Source: Hyphomicrobiales bacterium (GTDB lineage Bacteria > Pseudomonadota > Alphaproteobacteria > Rhizobiales > Rhizobiaceae). Taken from it: 64,000 bases of DNA. The position numbers were made by a program, and so were the translations under genes. The notes below the pieces were generated by a model. That model was not told where the DNA came from and did no database searches. It was given only the letters and a program-made list of their open reading frames with translations. The stretch spans positions 62,001-126,000 of the forward strand of contig UBXG01000013.1 of NCBI GenBank assembly GCA_900469475.1. Direction: 5' to 3'. Below, one piece after another: positions 54,397 through 63,357 of this stretch (position 1 is its first letter; each line of letters starts with the position of its first letter).

Positions 54397-55323
54397 TTAC
54401 GGCGTGCGAGGGCGTGCTATCCAGATGCCGGCAACGATGACGATGCCGCCAAGAGCCTGCAGCAGCGTGACATTTTCCCCGAACAGGAACCAGGCGAAAA
54501 GAGCGGCCGCGATCGATTCCAGGAAAATGACGAGCGAGGAGAATACGGTCGGCAGTCTTCCGAGCGCGACCGAAAGCAGGCCTTGTCCGCCGGCGTGGCT
54601 GATGAGGCCAAGCGCCAGAAGCACGCACCATCCCGAGATCGACTGCGGCAATATGCGCGGCTCGAAGAAGAAGGCGATCAGGAACAGGATCGCCGAGGTT
54701 ATGACGCTCAATTCGAAAGTGACGCGCGCGGCATTGGTCCCTGGCCGCGCTGCGCCGACCGCCAGGAAATAAAGGCCGAAGAACGCGCCGGTGATGATGG
54801 CGAGAGCATCGCCGACCGCCCGGTCCGGATTGAATGCCAGGCTTTGGACGACGAGCGCCGTGCCGCCCGCAAGGCAGACGAGGAGGCCTAGAAGCGTGGC
54901 GCGACTGACCCTTTGCCTCAGCAGGAGCCAGCCGAAGATCACGACCCATAGCGGCGCCATTGTCGCGAAGAAAGTGGCGTTGGCAATCGTCGTCCGCATG
55001 ATCGAGAGATGCCAAAAGAACAGGTCGCCCGTGAAGGCAATGCCGGCGAGAATCGTCGGTATCGTAAAGCTGGCGCGAGGCGCATTGGGCTCCGCGACCT
55101 CCGCGTATCGCATCCATATCCAAAGGATCGGCAGCGCCAGAAAGACACGCCAGAAGGCGCTGGCGAAAGGCCCGACATCGGCAAGACGCACGAGGCTCGG
55201 AGAAATGCTCATGGCCAGCGCCGCGAGAATCATCGCCACGAGACCAAGGAGAAAGCCCTTCGTATCGTCGCTTTCACCGAGGCTCTGGCTGCGCATATCG
55301 TATTCGGTGTCCGGCTGTGACAT
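54397..55323 (-). CDS. DMT-family transporter (EamA)
   Basis: This is a 308-residue inner-membrane protein with ten predicted helices in two EamA repeats. It follows a polar N-terminus (MSQPDTEYDMRSQSLGESDD). Motifs such as PSLVRLADVGPFASAFWRVFLALP and the second repeat's LGLISHAGGQGLLSVALGRLPTVFSSLV fit drug/metabolite exporters. The divergent Lrp-type regulator suggests export of an amino acid or derivative. Confidence 0.9.
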   Translation of the reverse strand: MSQPDTEYDMRSQSLGESDDTKGFLLGLVAMILAALAMSISPSLVRLADVGPFASAFWRVFLALPILWIWMRYAEVAEPNAPRASFTIPTILAGIAFTGDLFFWHLSIMRTTIANATFFATMAPLWVVIFGWLLLRQRVSRATLLGLLVCLAGGTALVVQSLAFNPDRAVGDALAIITGAFFGLYFLAVGAARPGTNAARVTFELSVITSAILFLIAFFFEPRILPQSISGWCVLLALGLISHAGGQGLLSVALGRLPTVFSSLVIFLESIAAALFAWFLFGENVTLLQALGGIVIVAGIWIARPRTP

Positions 55324-55447
55324 TCTCGTGCCTTTGCAAGTCAGATGATGTGTGGCGCAAAGCTAGTACATAAGGAAAGAGGATTTGGCTCCATTTTGAC
55401 GGCTTTCATGCAATTTTGTTTCCTCATTGCGGTAAGGATGTATTGAA

Positions 55448-55927
55448 ATGCGCAAACCCGCCGATCTCGATGAGTTCGACCTGGCAATTCTTGAGATTCT
55501 TCAGAAGGACAATACCGTTCCGCAACGCGAGATCGGTGAACGGGTCAATCTGTCGGCCCCCGCCGTGCAGCGGCGTATCAAGCGGATGCAGCAAAGCGGC
55601 GTCATTCAGGGCAATATCGCCGTCGTCGATCCGGCGGCCGTGGGCTTGCCGATTACCATCGTCGTTGAGGTGCATATCGCAAACGAACGCTACGACCTAA
55701 TCAATGCGATCAAGCGCAGCTTCCTCGAAGCGCCCGAAGTCCAGCAATGCTACGGTGTCACCGGCGAGGCAGACTTCGTGTTGATCGTCGTCGTCACCAG
55801 CATGTCTGCCTATGAGGACGTCGCCCGGCGCCTTTTTTATGACAATCCGAATGTCACGAAATTCAAGTCGCTCGTCACGATGGATCGGGTGAAGGTCGGT
55901 CTGTCCGTTCCGTTGTCGCTGGACTAG
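55448..55927 (+). CDS. Lrp/AsnC-family transcriptional regulator
   Basis: This 159-residue regulator has an N-terminal HTH (DEFDLAILEILQKDNTVPQREIGERVNLSAPAVQRRIKRMQ) and a C-terminal RAM ligand-binding domain with VQQCYGVTGEADFVLIVVV. It is divergent from the EamA exporter gene by 124 bp and probably controls it in response to an amino acid. Confidence 0.93.
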   Translation: MRKPADLDEFDLAILEILQKDNTVPQREIGERVNLSAPAVQRRIKRMQQSGVIQGNIAVVDPAAVGLPITIVVEVHIANERYDLINAIKRSFLEAPEVQQCYGVTGEADFVLIVVVTSMSAYEDVARRLFYDNPNVTKFKSLVTMDRVKVGLSVPLSLD

Positions 55928-55948
55928 CTGGCTGTCTTCAAGTTCTGT

Positions 55949-57340
55949 TCACGCTGGCCGCTTCGGCCAGTTCGTCACGCCGCCGCTCCAGTCCTCGAAG
56001 ACCTTCGAGAGACGAAGCACCAGCATGTCGTCGAAGCGCGGGCCGACGATTTGCATGCCGATCGGCATGCCGGAGCGGGAAAAGCCGCAGTTGATCGAGG
56101 CGGCCGGCTGCTCCGACATGTTCCACGGAACGGTGAAGGCGATGTGCTCGAAAGGTCGCGCCGGGTCGTTGGTAGGGGAAGCCCATTCGGCGGGATAGGA
56201 GACGATCGGATTGGTCGGCGAAAGCACGGCATCCACCTCTGCGAAGAGCTTGGCGCAGCTCTTGCGCATCTCGTAGGTCTGGTTGAAGCCGCGAACGGCA
56301 TCGACGCCGCTGATCTCTGCGCCGCCCTTCGCCCAGCTATAGATATAGGGCAGGATGCTGTTGCGGCGTTCCTCGCTCAAGGCCGTCATGTCGCCCCAGA
56401 AGCGGGCGCGCCAGAAGGTGTCGAGCCCATCCAGCATCTGCCTCGTCAGCACCGGCGCGACATCGACGATGATGGCGCCTGCTTCCTCGAAGCGTTTGGC
56501 GGCAGCAGCGACGGCATCGCGTATCTCGTCCTCGACAGGCAGGCCGCAGCCGGCATCCAGCATCAGGCCGATCTTCATGCCTCGGACGTCGATATCGAGA
56601 TCCGTCCAGTCGATCCCGTTCGGCTGTAGGCTGGTGCTGTCGCGCCAGTCGGGCCGCGAGAGCGTCGCCATGGAAAAGGCGGCATCCTCGACCGTGCGGG
56701 TCATCGGTCCGGCGCATCGCCCGAGATAATAGGGATCGATCGGAATGCGGCCATTGCTCGGCTTGAAGCCGAAAATGCCGGTCCAGCCAGCTGGCAGGCG
56801 TATCGAGCCGCCGATATCGGTGCCGATATGCAGCGGTCCATAACCGGCAGCGGCGGCGGCGGACGCACCGGCGCTGGAGCCGCCCGGATTCTGGCTGGGG
56901 TCCCAAGGATTGCGGCTGAGCTTGTGAAAGCTGGAAAGGCCGGAGGAGAGCATGCCGTAGTCCGGGCAGGTGGTTTTCGCGAAAATCACCGCGCCGTCCT
57001 CGCGCATGCGGGCGGCTATGGGAGCATCCTCGGCAGCGGGAATGAGCTCGACGGCCGCCGTGCCGAGCGGCACCGGCTGGCCCTTGGTGGCGATCAGCTC
57101 CTTCAACGTCACCGGAATCCCGTCCAGGGTTCCAAGCGGCGCACCTTTCGCCCAGCGCTCCGTGGAGGCCGCGGCCTGTTTGCGGGCATCCTCGGGATCA
57201 TAGGCATAGAGGGCAGCGATGGTCGGCTCCCATGCCTCGATATGCGTCTCCAGCGCCAGCCAGTATTCGCTGGGGGACAGGCTCTTGTCGGCAAATTGGC
57301 GCCTGAGGTCTCGGATGGAAAAATCGGTAGGTTCGGTCAT
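55949..57340 (-). CDS. Amidase (amidase-signature family)
   Basis: This 463-residue hydrolase has an intact Ser-cisSer-Lys triad: Lys80 in VTLKELIATKG, cis-Ser156 in PGGSSAGAS and nucleophile Ser179 in GTDIGGSIR. No leader is present. It follows the ABC permease gene by 23 bp on the same strand, so it probably hydrolyses the imported compound. GatA-like and carboxylic-amide hydrolases share this fold; context favours a catabolic amidase. Confidence 0.92.
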   Translation of the reverse strand: MTEPTDFSIRDLRRQFADKSLSPSEYWLALETHIEAWEPTIAALYAYDPEDARKQAAASTERWAKGAPLGTLDGIPVTLKELIATKGQPVPLGTAAVELIPAAEDAPIAARMREDGAVIFAKTTCPDYGMLSSGLSSFHKLSRNPWDPSQNPGGSSAGASAAAAAGYGPLHIGTDIGGSIRLPAGWTGIFGFKPSNGRIPIDPYYLGRCAGPMTRTVEDAAFSMATLSRPDWRDSTSLQPNGIDWTDLDIDVRGMKIGLMLDAGCGLPVEDEIRDAVAAAAKRFEEAGAIIVDVAPVLTRQMLDGLDTFWRARFWGDMTALSEERRNSILPYIYSWAKGGAEISGVDAVRGFNQTYEMRKSCAKLFAEVDAVLSPTNPIVSYPAEWASPTNDPARPFEHIAFTVPWNMSEQPAASINCGFSRSGMPIGMQIVGPRFDDMLVLRLSKVFEDWSGGVTNWPKRPA

Positions 57341-57363
57341 GATCTATACTCTTTATGTCGCAA

Positions 57364-58230
57364 TCAGCGCGTCGCCTCGCGGGGGTCGAGGAGATCGCGC
57401 AGCCCGTCGCCGAGCAGGTTGAAGCCAAGCACGGAGAGCGCGATGGCAAGCCCCGGCAGCAGGGCGAGCCACGGCGCAACGTGGAAATAGGTCTGCGCAT
57501 CGGCCAGCATCCGCCCCCAGGTCGGTGCCGGCGGCGGCACGCTGAGACCCAGGAAGGCGAGCCCGGCTTCCGTGAGGATCGCAAGGCCGAGCTGGATCGT
57601 CGCCTGGACGATGATGCTGCCCATGATGTTTGGCAGGACATGGCGGCGCGTGATGGAAAGCTGCGTATTGCCGATGGCGCGCGCCGCCAGCACATAGTCG
57701 CGGCTCCAGGCCTGCAAGGCCGCACCGAGCGCGACACGGGCAAAGACCGGCACCATGAAGACGGCGATGGCGATAATTGCCGTTGAGCGCCCGGTACCAA
57801 GAAATGCGCCGAGGATCATGGCCGAAAGGATTGGCGGCAGGGCGAAGATCACGTCGCAGGCCCGCATCACTAGCGCCTCGAATAACCCTCGTTGGGCGGC
57901 GGCGGCGACACCGATGATCGTTCCGATCGTCCCGCCGATCGCGACCGATGATACGGAAATGGAAAGCGAATTCCAGCAGCCCGCCATCAGCATCGACAGG
58001 ACGTCGCGGCCGATCTGGTCGGTGCCGAGGAGCCCGAAGCCGAAGGGCGGCTGCAGCTTGTGGAGGATTTGCATCTTCGCCGGCGGCACTGGCGTCCAGA
58101 ACTGCGAGACGAGAGCGACGCAGAAGAGTGCAAGGATGATGACGGCGCCGACGATGAGATTCATCCGCCGCAGCGCCCGAAAACGACGGCGAGAAGACGG
58201 CGCGGCAATTTTGGTCTCGACTGCAGTCAT
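57364..58230 (-). CDS. Peptide/nickel-type ABC transporter permease, DppC-like
   Basis: This is a 288-residue inner-membrane permease with about six helices. N-terminal NLIVGAVIILALFCVALVS is helix 1, and FGLLGTDQIGRDVLSMLMAG is the family's periplasmic motif. The EAA loop is RDYVLAARAIGNTQLSITRRHVLPNIMGSIIVQ. It starts in the upstream permease stop (ATGA). It pairs with the DppB-like protein. No ATPase gene is next to it. Confidence 0.92.
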   Translation of the reverse strand: MTAVETKIAAPSSRRRFRALRRMNLIVGAVIILALFCVALVSQFWTPVPPAKMQILHKLQPPFGFGLLGTDQIGRDVLSMLMAGCWNSLSISVSSVAIGGTIGTIIGVAAAAQRGLFEALVMRACDVIFALPPILSAMILGAFLGTGRSTAIIAIAVFMVPVFARVALGAALQAWSRDYVLAARAIGNTQLSITRRHVLPNIMGSIIVQATIQLGLAILTEAGLAFLGLSVPPPAPTWGRMLADAQTYFHVAPWLALLPGLAIALSVLGFNLLGDGLRDLLDPREATR

Positions 58231-59180
58231 CGCGCACCTCCTGCTCGCAATCGCGGATCGATGACGAGATAGGAGAGATCGACCAGAAAATTCACGACGA
58301 TGACGAGGGCGGCGAAGAACAGCACGACATCCTGAAGCACGATGACGTCGCGCTGGCTGAGCGCCTGATAGGCGAGGCGGCCAAGGCCGGGCAGGGTGAA
58401 GACGTTTTCGATCAGCACGGCGCCGGCGACGAGAAAGGTGAATTGCAGCCCGAGAATGGTCAGCACCGGCACCAGCGCATTCGGCACCACATGGCCCCAG
58501 AGCACGCGGCTGCGCGACAGGCCCTTGGCGATCGCCGTGCGGGCAAAATCTTCATGCAGCGTATCGAGCACGGCCGAGCGCGTCACACGGGTCAGCACCG
58601 CCGCCTGCGGCAGAGCAAGGGCAGCGGCCGGGAGCACCAGCGACTTTGCGGCAGGCCAGAATCCACTCTCCCAACCGGGAAATCCGCCGGCCGGCATCCA
58701 GCCGAGCGATGTGGCAAACACAAGCACCAGCAGGAGGCCGACCCAGAAGCCCGGCACGGCGATGCCCATCTGCGAAAACAGTGTGGCGATGATATCGAAG
58801 ACGCCGCCGCGTCTTGCCGCTGCCGCAACGCCGAGCGGTACGGCGACAAGAACCGACAACAGTATGGCAAGCAGCGCAAGCGGCAGGGTGACGGCAAGCC
58901 GCTCGGCAATGAGACCTGCGACCGGGACACCATAGGTATAGGACGTGCCAAGATCACCCGCCAGCGCGCCGGCGAGCCAATGCCCGTAGCGCACGATCAG
59001 CGGTTGATCGAGCCCCATATTATGCCGGAGCGCGGCCAGCGTTTCCGGCGTCGCCGAGGTGCCGAGCGTGATGGCGGCCGGGTCGCCCGGCAGCAGCGCC
59101 ATGACGGCAAAGAGCAGCAGCGAGACCGCGATCAGCGTCAGCACAAGTCCGAAAATCCGGCGGGTGAGCAGTACGATCAT
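58227..59180 (-). CDS. Peptide/nickel-type ABC transporter permease, DppB-like
   Basis: This 317-residue permease starts at the ATG giving MIVLLTRRIFGLVLTLIAVSLLLF; ATGs up to 59225 are also in frame but add no family sequence. The motif LPGDPAAITLG and the EAA loop RTAIAKGLSRSRVLWGHVVPNALVPVLT are typical of DppB/OppB. It is coupled to the DppC-like gene. The substrate-binding protein gene lies 103 bp upstream. Confidence 0.92.
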   Translation of the reverse strand: MIVLLTRRIFGLVLTLIAVSLLLFAVMALLPGDPAAITLGTSATPETLAALRHNMGLDQPLIVRYGHWLAGALAGDLGTSYTYGVPVAGLIAERLAVTLPLALLAILLSVLVAVPLGVAAAARRGGVFDIIATLFSQMGIAVPGFWVGLLLVLVFATSLGWMPAGGFPGWESGFWPAAKSLVLPAAALALPQAAVLTRVTRSAVLDTLHEDFARTAIAKGLSRSRVLWGHVVPNALVPVLTILGLQFTFLVAGAVLIENVFTLPGLGRLAYQALSQRDVIVLQDVVLFFAALVIVVNFLVDLSYLVIDPRLRAGGAR

Positions 59181-59283
59181 AGCAAGTCCATGGCCGATCT
59201 TGCCCGGCATCGAAATGGTGGGCATCGAAATGGTTTACGGCGGGCGAAGCGATCCGCCCATCCGCGCCTGCAGGCAAAAGAAC

Positions 59284-60813
59284 TCAGTCTTCCCAGGAAA
59301 CGTTGGTCAGCACGTTGGACGGGATCGGTTCGTTCTCCCAAAGACCCTTCAGCTTCTTGTCCCACACTCCTAGCTTCGGCATGACGAAGAGGAAGAGGGC
59401 GGGCACATCTTCGGCAAGAATGCTCTGCGCCTCGCCATAGAGCTTGTTCTGTTCCGTGGGATCGGCAGTGAGCTGGATCTTCTTCATCAACTCGTTGAAG
59501 GCCGGGTTCTTGTAGTTGAAGTAATAGGGGTCGCGCGAATAGATATCGATATCCAGCGGCTCGGCATGGGCGACGATGGTCATGTCGTAATTGCGGCCGG
59601 TGAAGACGTCCTGCACCCATTTCGCCGGGAATTCCGTCGGCTCGATGTTCATCGTCACGCCGATATCGGCGAACATGGCCTGCATGACCTGGGCGCTGCG
59701 CGGTGCATAGGCCATCTGCGGCGTCTTGATGGTAAAGGTGAAACCATTCGGATAGCCGGCTTCGGCAAGCAGCGCCTTGGCCTTGGCGGCGTCATAGGGC
59801 AGTGTGCCGGTCAGATCCTTGTAGCCGGGGTCGTTCGGCGTGTAATGGCTGCCGATCGCCGTGCCGAAGCCGGACCATGCGCCCTCGATGATCGTCTTGC
59901 GGTCGAGCGCCATCATCAGGGCCTGGCGCACGCGCTTGTCGTCGAAGGGCTTGCGGGTATTGTTCATGCCGGCCACGACCTTCAGCTCGGTATTGCCGAT
60001 CTTGGTCGTCAGCCTGGCGTCGCCCTCGAACGAACTCATGAGCTCCGGCGCGGCGAATTCCGGAAAGGCATCGAGATCGCCGGCCTTCAGCGCGGCGGCC
60101 TCGGCCTGTGGATCGGAAATGAAGCGAAAGGTTACCTTCTCGAGCTTCACGTCGACCGATTTGTTCCAGTAGTCCGGGTTCTTGACGAGGTCGACGTGGT
60201 CGCCCTTCGTCCAGGAGGAGAATTTGAACGGGCCGGTGCCGATGGGTGTCGTCTTGTCGTTTGCCGAGGATTTCGGCCCCACCATGACGGAGCTCGGCCA
60301 GCCAAGCCAATAGAGCAGGCTGCCGGTCGGCGAGGACAGATGCAGCACAAGCGTTTCCGCATCCGGCGTGTCGATCGAGGCGATCGTTGAGAAGAAGCGC
60401 TTCTGCGGATTGACGGAATCGGCGCCGCGAGCGCGATCGAGCGTGAACTTGGCGGCGGCCGAATCGAAGGCTTCGCCGTCGTGGAATTTCACGCCGGTCT
60501 GCAGCTTGAACGTATAGGTCAGGCCGTCAGGCGAAATCTCCCAGCTCTTGGCGAGCTGCGGCACGATCTTGCCGTTTTCGTCGATGGCAACCAGTCCTTC
60601 GAAAATGTTTTGCCAGGTGACCTGGCCGATCGCGACGGGCGCGGCGATCGTGGGATCGAGGCCCGTCGGCTCGACGCTCATGCCGAGATTGAGTGTCGTC
60701 TTCGCGGCTTCAGCCTGTGTCAGGCCTATCATCAGCAGGCCGGCAGAAACTGCGGCGCCATAGGCAAGCCGGCGCGCGACGTCGCCCAGGCTTGGGCGTG
60801 AAAACTTGGTCAT
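59284..60813 (-). CDS. ABC transporter substrate-binding protein, family 5
   Basis: This is a 509-residue periplasmic binding protein. The basic leader continues into LAYGAAVSAGLLMIGLTQAEAA, cleaved near residue 36. The SBP_bac_5 fold is indicated by LAKSWEISPDGLTYTFKLQTGVKFHDGEAFDSAAAKFTLDRA. Ligands of the family include peptides, nickel, opines and other amides. It is the first gene of the transporter cluster and is probably controlled by the LysR gene located 157 bp upstream. Confidence 0.93.
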   Translation of the reverse strand: MTKFSRPSLGDVARRLAYGAAVSAGLLMIGLTQAEAAKTTLNLGMSVEPTGLDPTIAAPVAIGQVTWQNIFEGLVAIDENGKIVPQLAKSWEISPDGLTYTFKLQTGVKFHDGEAFDSAAAKFTLDRARGADSVNPQKRFFSTIASIDTPDAETLVLHLSSPTGSLLYWLGWPSSVMVGPKSSANDKTTPIGTGPFKFSSWTKGDHVDLVKNPDYWNKSVDVKLEKVTFRFISDPQAEAAALKAGDLDAFPEFAAPELMSSFEGDARLTTKIGNTELKVVAGMNNTRKPFDDKRVRQALMMALDRKTIIEGAWSGFGTAIGSHYTPNDPGYKDLTGTLPYDAAKAKALLAEAGYPNGFTFTIKTPQMAYAPRSAQVMQAMFADIGVTMNIEPTEFPAKWVQDVFTGRNYDMTIVAHAEPLDIDIYSRDPYYFNYKNPAFNELMKKIQLTADPTEQNKLYGEAQSILAEDVPALFLFVMPKLGVWDKKLKGLWENEPIPSNVLTNVSWED

Positions 60814-60969
60814 GTCGGTTCCCTTGCTTTTGCCCGCTTGTCCGGCTTCCCTTCCGGCATGCGGTCTTTTTCAGGATAGTGTCATTTCATAGGCGCACAC
60901 ACAATTCCGAAAATGTGTGCTCGGTGTAGCCGAAATCGCTACACTGGTTTGTCTTCTACAATGTTGGAT

Positions 60970-61887
60970 TCAATCCTGCCTCCCCTTGGCGGAAAGTTGC
61001 TGACGCATGAAGCGCTCGATGAAGTCGAGTAGCTTGCCGGCCGCAAAGGAGAGCTGGCGATCGGGCGCGACACAGAGATCGACAGGTGTTCGCACCGCCT
61101 TGCCGCCCGCCACGGGCCGTGCGACGAGCTGACCCGCCTCGATCTCCCTTTGAACGGTGAGTGCCGGCAGCATGGTGATTGCCGCGCCGCGCAGCACCAG
61201 TTCCTTCTGCATTTCCAGCGAGCCGGTCTCAAAGACGGGATCGAGCCTCAGCCCCTCACGTTCGAACAGCGCGTCAAAGGCCTGCCTTGCGCCAAAAGAG
61301 CGATCGGGGACGGCAAGCGCCTGTGCCGAGATTTCCGCAAGCGTGATCTCGCTGACGCTCGCAAGCGGGTGAGAGGCGGCAGCGATCACGTCATAAATCA
61401 GTTCAGAACGCAGGCGTACCTTTGTGCCGGAAAGCGGCGGGGCAAACAGCGTCACCGCAATATCGGCCTCGGCATTGCTGACGGCTTCGATGGCGCCGCG
61501 AGCACTGGTGATCGTCACTTCGAAACGCAGACGCGGATAGCGCAGGCTGAATTCGGCCAGCGCCGGAGCGAGGATATTGGCGACCGACGCGCCATTGGCA
61601 TAGATGCTGACAGTTCCGCGCTGCAGGCCTTTCAGATCTTCGATCAGCTGGTGAACGTGGTCGAGCTCGCGCAGCGTCCGGCCGGCGCGCTCCGCCAGCA
61701 ATTCGCCGGCAGCCGTCAATTTGATGCCGCGGGCACTGCGCTCGACCAGCTGCGTGCCGAAGTGATATTCGAGGTTCTCGATTTGGCGGCTGATGGCCGT
61801 CGGCGCCACGTTCAGGTTTTCGGCCGCCTGGCGCATCGAGTTGGTGCGCACCAGCTCGTCGAAATAGATCAGCGCGCGGATCTGCAT
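60970..61887 (-). CDS. LysR-family transcriptional regulator of the amide/peptide module
   Basis: This is a 305-residue regulator with the HTH in MRQAAENLNVAPTAISRQIENLEYHFG and a substrate-binding domain. It lies between a P1-family peptidase gene (15 bp upstream) and the ABC transporter genes, all on one strand, and should regulate them. The ligand is expected to be the transported compound or its hydrolysis product. Confidence 0.9.
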   Translation of the reverse strand: MQIRALIYFDELVRTNSMRQAAENLNVAPTAISRQIENLEYHFGTQLVERSARGIKLTAAGELLAERAGRTLRELDHVHQLIEDLKGLQRGTVSIYANGASVANILAPALAEFSLRYPRLRFEVTITSARGAIEAVSNAEADIAVTLFAPPLSGTKVRLRSELIYDVIAAASHPLASVSEITLAEISAQALAVPDRSFGARQAFDALFEREGLRLDPVFETGSLEMQKELVLRGAAITMLPALTVQREIEAGQLVARPVAGGKAVRTPVDLCVAPDRQLSFAAGKLLDFIERFMRQQLSAKGRQD

Positions 61888-61902
61888 GCGCCGAATCTCC
61901 CG

Positions 61903-62901
61903 CTAGAGGCCGGCTTTGGCGAAGCGGTCCCGCCACGCCGCTTGCCCGCCTTCGACCGGCAGCGCCGTCGCCTCGTAGACGCCGCGGGCGATGGCGCGCG
62001 CCATGACAATAGTGGCAAGGTGGCAAAGCTCCATGAAACCAGGCATATCGTTGCGGGAATGCTTGCCGGTAGAGGCGGCAAACACGGTATCGCCGTCGAG
62101 CGGCAGATGCGTCGGCAGGAGTGCCCGGGCAAAGCCGTCATGGGCTGAGATGGAGAGGCGATGTGCCTCCGCCTTGGTCAACTGGGCGTCGGTGATGACT
62201 GCGCCGATGGTCGTGGCGGTGATGTTCGTGCCCTTCAGCCGCAAGCGCGAATCGGCCACCTGCGGCATGCCGAGGCCGCCGAATTCGCCATTTTGCTCGA
62301 AGGGAGCTGCCCAGAAATGCGGACCCTCGCCGATGGTCGCGGAACCGAGTGCATTGACGGCGACGATGGCGGCGATCCTGTATCCCCTGCTGCTGACGGC
62401 GCTTGCCGAGCCGAGGCCGCCTTTGACCGTTGCCGTGGTGGCGCCTGTACCGGCGCCGACGCTTCCAAGTGCAAACGGTCCTTTATCTGCGGCCTTGAAG
62501 GCAGCATAGCCGAGATCGCGATAGGGCGAGTGCAGCCCCCAATCCTTGTTGCCGCCGTTGATGAGATCGAACAGGATCGCCTGCGGCACGATCGGCACCA
62601 GCGCATCGCCAACCTTTAGGCCTCGACCGATTTCCCTCAAGCCTGCTTGCACGCCGCCTGCGGCATCGAGCCCGAAGGCCGATCCGCCCGAGAGCACGAG
62701 AGCATCCACTGTGCCGACCGTCATTGCAGGGTCCAGCAATGCGGTATCCCGTCCGCCTGGCGCGCCGCCGAGAACGGTGCATGAGGCAACTGCCGGCTCA
62801 TCGAAGACGATGGCGGTGACGCCGGAGCCGAGCGCAAGATCGGTGGAGTGACCGACAGCGACGCCTTCGATATCGGTCAGGAGATTGAGGAGGTCAGCCA
62901 A
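61903..62901 (-). CDS. P1-family peptidase (DmpA/NylC-like N-terminal nucleophile hydrolase)
   Basis: This is a 332-residue hydrolase related to L-aminopeptidase D-amidase and nylon-oligomer hydrolase. N-terminal EGVAVGHSTDLALGSGVTAIVFDEPA and glycine-rich ALGSVGAGTGATTATVKGGLG are family hallmarks. Autoprocessing is expected before Thr230 in TATTIGAVITDA. The residue before it is Ala229, where family relatives, as I recall them, usually have Asn. It may cleave beta-peptides, D-aminoacyl amides or short nylon-like amides. Confidence 0.88.
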   Translation of the reverse strand: MADLLNLLTDIEGVAVGHSTDLALGSGVTAIVFDEPAVASCTVLGGAPGGRDTALLDPAMTVGTVDALVLSGGSAFGLDAAGGVQAGLREIGRGLKVGDALVPIVPQAILFDLINGGNKDWGLHSPYRDLGYAAFKAADKGPFALGSVGAGTGATTATVKGGLGSASAVSSRGYRIAAIVAVNALGSATIGEGPHFWAAPFEQNGEFGGLGMPQVADSRLRLKGTNITATTIGAVITDAQLTKAEAHRLSISAHDGFARALLPTHLPLDGDTVFAASTGKHSRNDMPGFMELCHLATIVMARAIARGVYEATALPVEGGQAAWRDRFAKAGL

Positions 62902-63079
62902 TAAAAAATCCTTCGCCGCTCACAACGCGAGGTCGTCATGGCGATAGGACCGTAAAGAGGCGGAAAACACAAGGTGGGTTTGTTCAACCCAAGCGGTCCG
63001 GGACTGAAGGCTTTGGAGCTTTGGTGTTTTACAAGGAGCCGGCGGACGCTTCCTTCGGAGGAAGCGGCGCGATGGCCTC
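62902..63079. other. Short intergenic stretch between the P1 peptidase start and a terminator
   Basis: 178 bp upstream of the P1 peptidase gene, with no supportable coding region. It presumably contains the promoter of the peptidase-LysR unit, but no -35/-10 pair stood out to me. Confidence 0.3.
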
Positions 63080-63123
63080 AAATAAAAAGCCCCCACCCCT
63101 GATTCTATCAAAGGGTGAGGGCT
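63080..63123 (-). terminator. Rho-independent terminator of the small orphan gene
   Basis: On the minus strand AGCCCTCACCC pairs with GGGTGGGGGCT (one mismatch) and is followed by TTTTTATTT. It lies 40 bp past the stop of the 64-residue gene and isolates it from the P1 peptidase. Confidence 0.88.
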
Positions 63124-63162
63124 GGGGATGGGAATGAGTAAAAGCGCAGGTAGTCCGACCCA

Positions 63163-63357
63163 TCAAACATGGATCGGCTTTGCCTGCTGGCGGGAAAGGA
63201 GATCGCGGATCGCAAGCTTCACTTCGTCCGCATTTCTGAAATGCTGCTCGTCCAGATCATGGACATGATATTTTACAGCGATGAATTTGAGCCGATCCTG
63301 ATCAGGAACGACGATGCCGACAGGAACGCCGGCGTATTCGATGACTTGCTTCTTCAT
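63163..63357 (-). CDS. Hypothetical 64-residue protein
   Basis: I do not recognise the family. The start at MKKQVIEYAGVPVGIVVPDQDRL has GGGAG seven bases upstream; a longer frame to 63393 lacks such a site. The product is small, soluble and charged, with an N-terminal beta pattern and a helical C-terminal half (EVKLAIRDLLSRQQAKPIHV). There is no Cys or membrane helix. A dedicated terminator supports real expression as a single gene. Confidence 0.65.
   Translation of the reverse strand: MKKQVIEYAGVPVGIVVPDQDRLKFIAVKYHVHDLDEQHFRNADEVKLAIRDLLSRQQAKPIHV

Noticed and set aside
62920..63111. Minus-strand frame between the P1 peptidase and the small orphan gene
   Set aside because: It runs through the terminator hairpin, has no ribosome site and no recognisable sequence.
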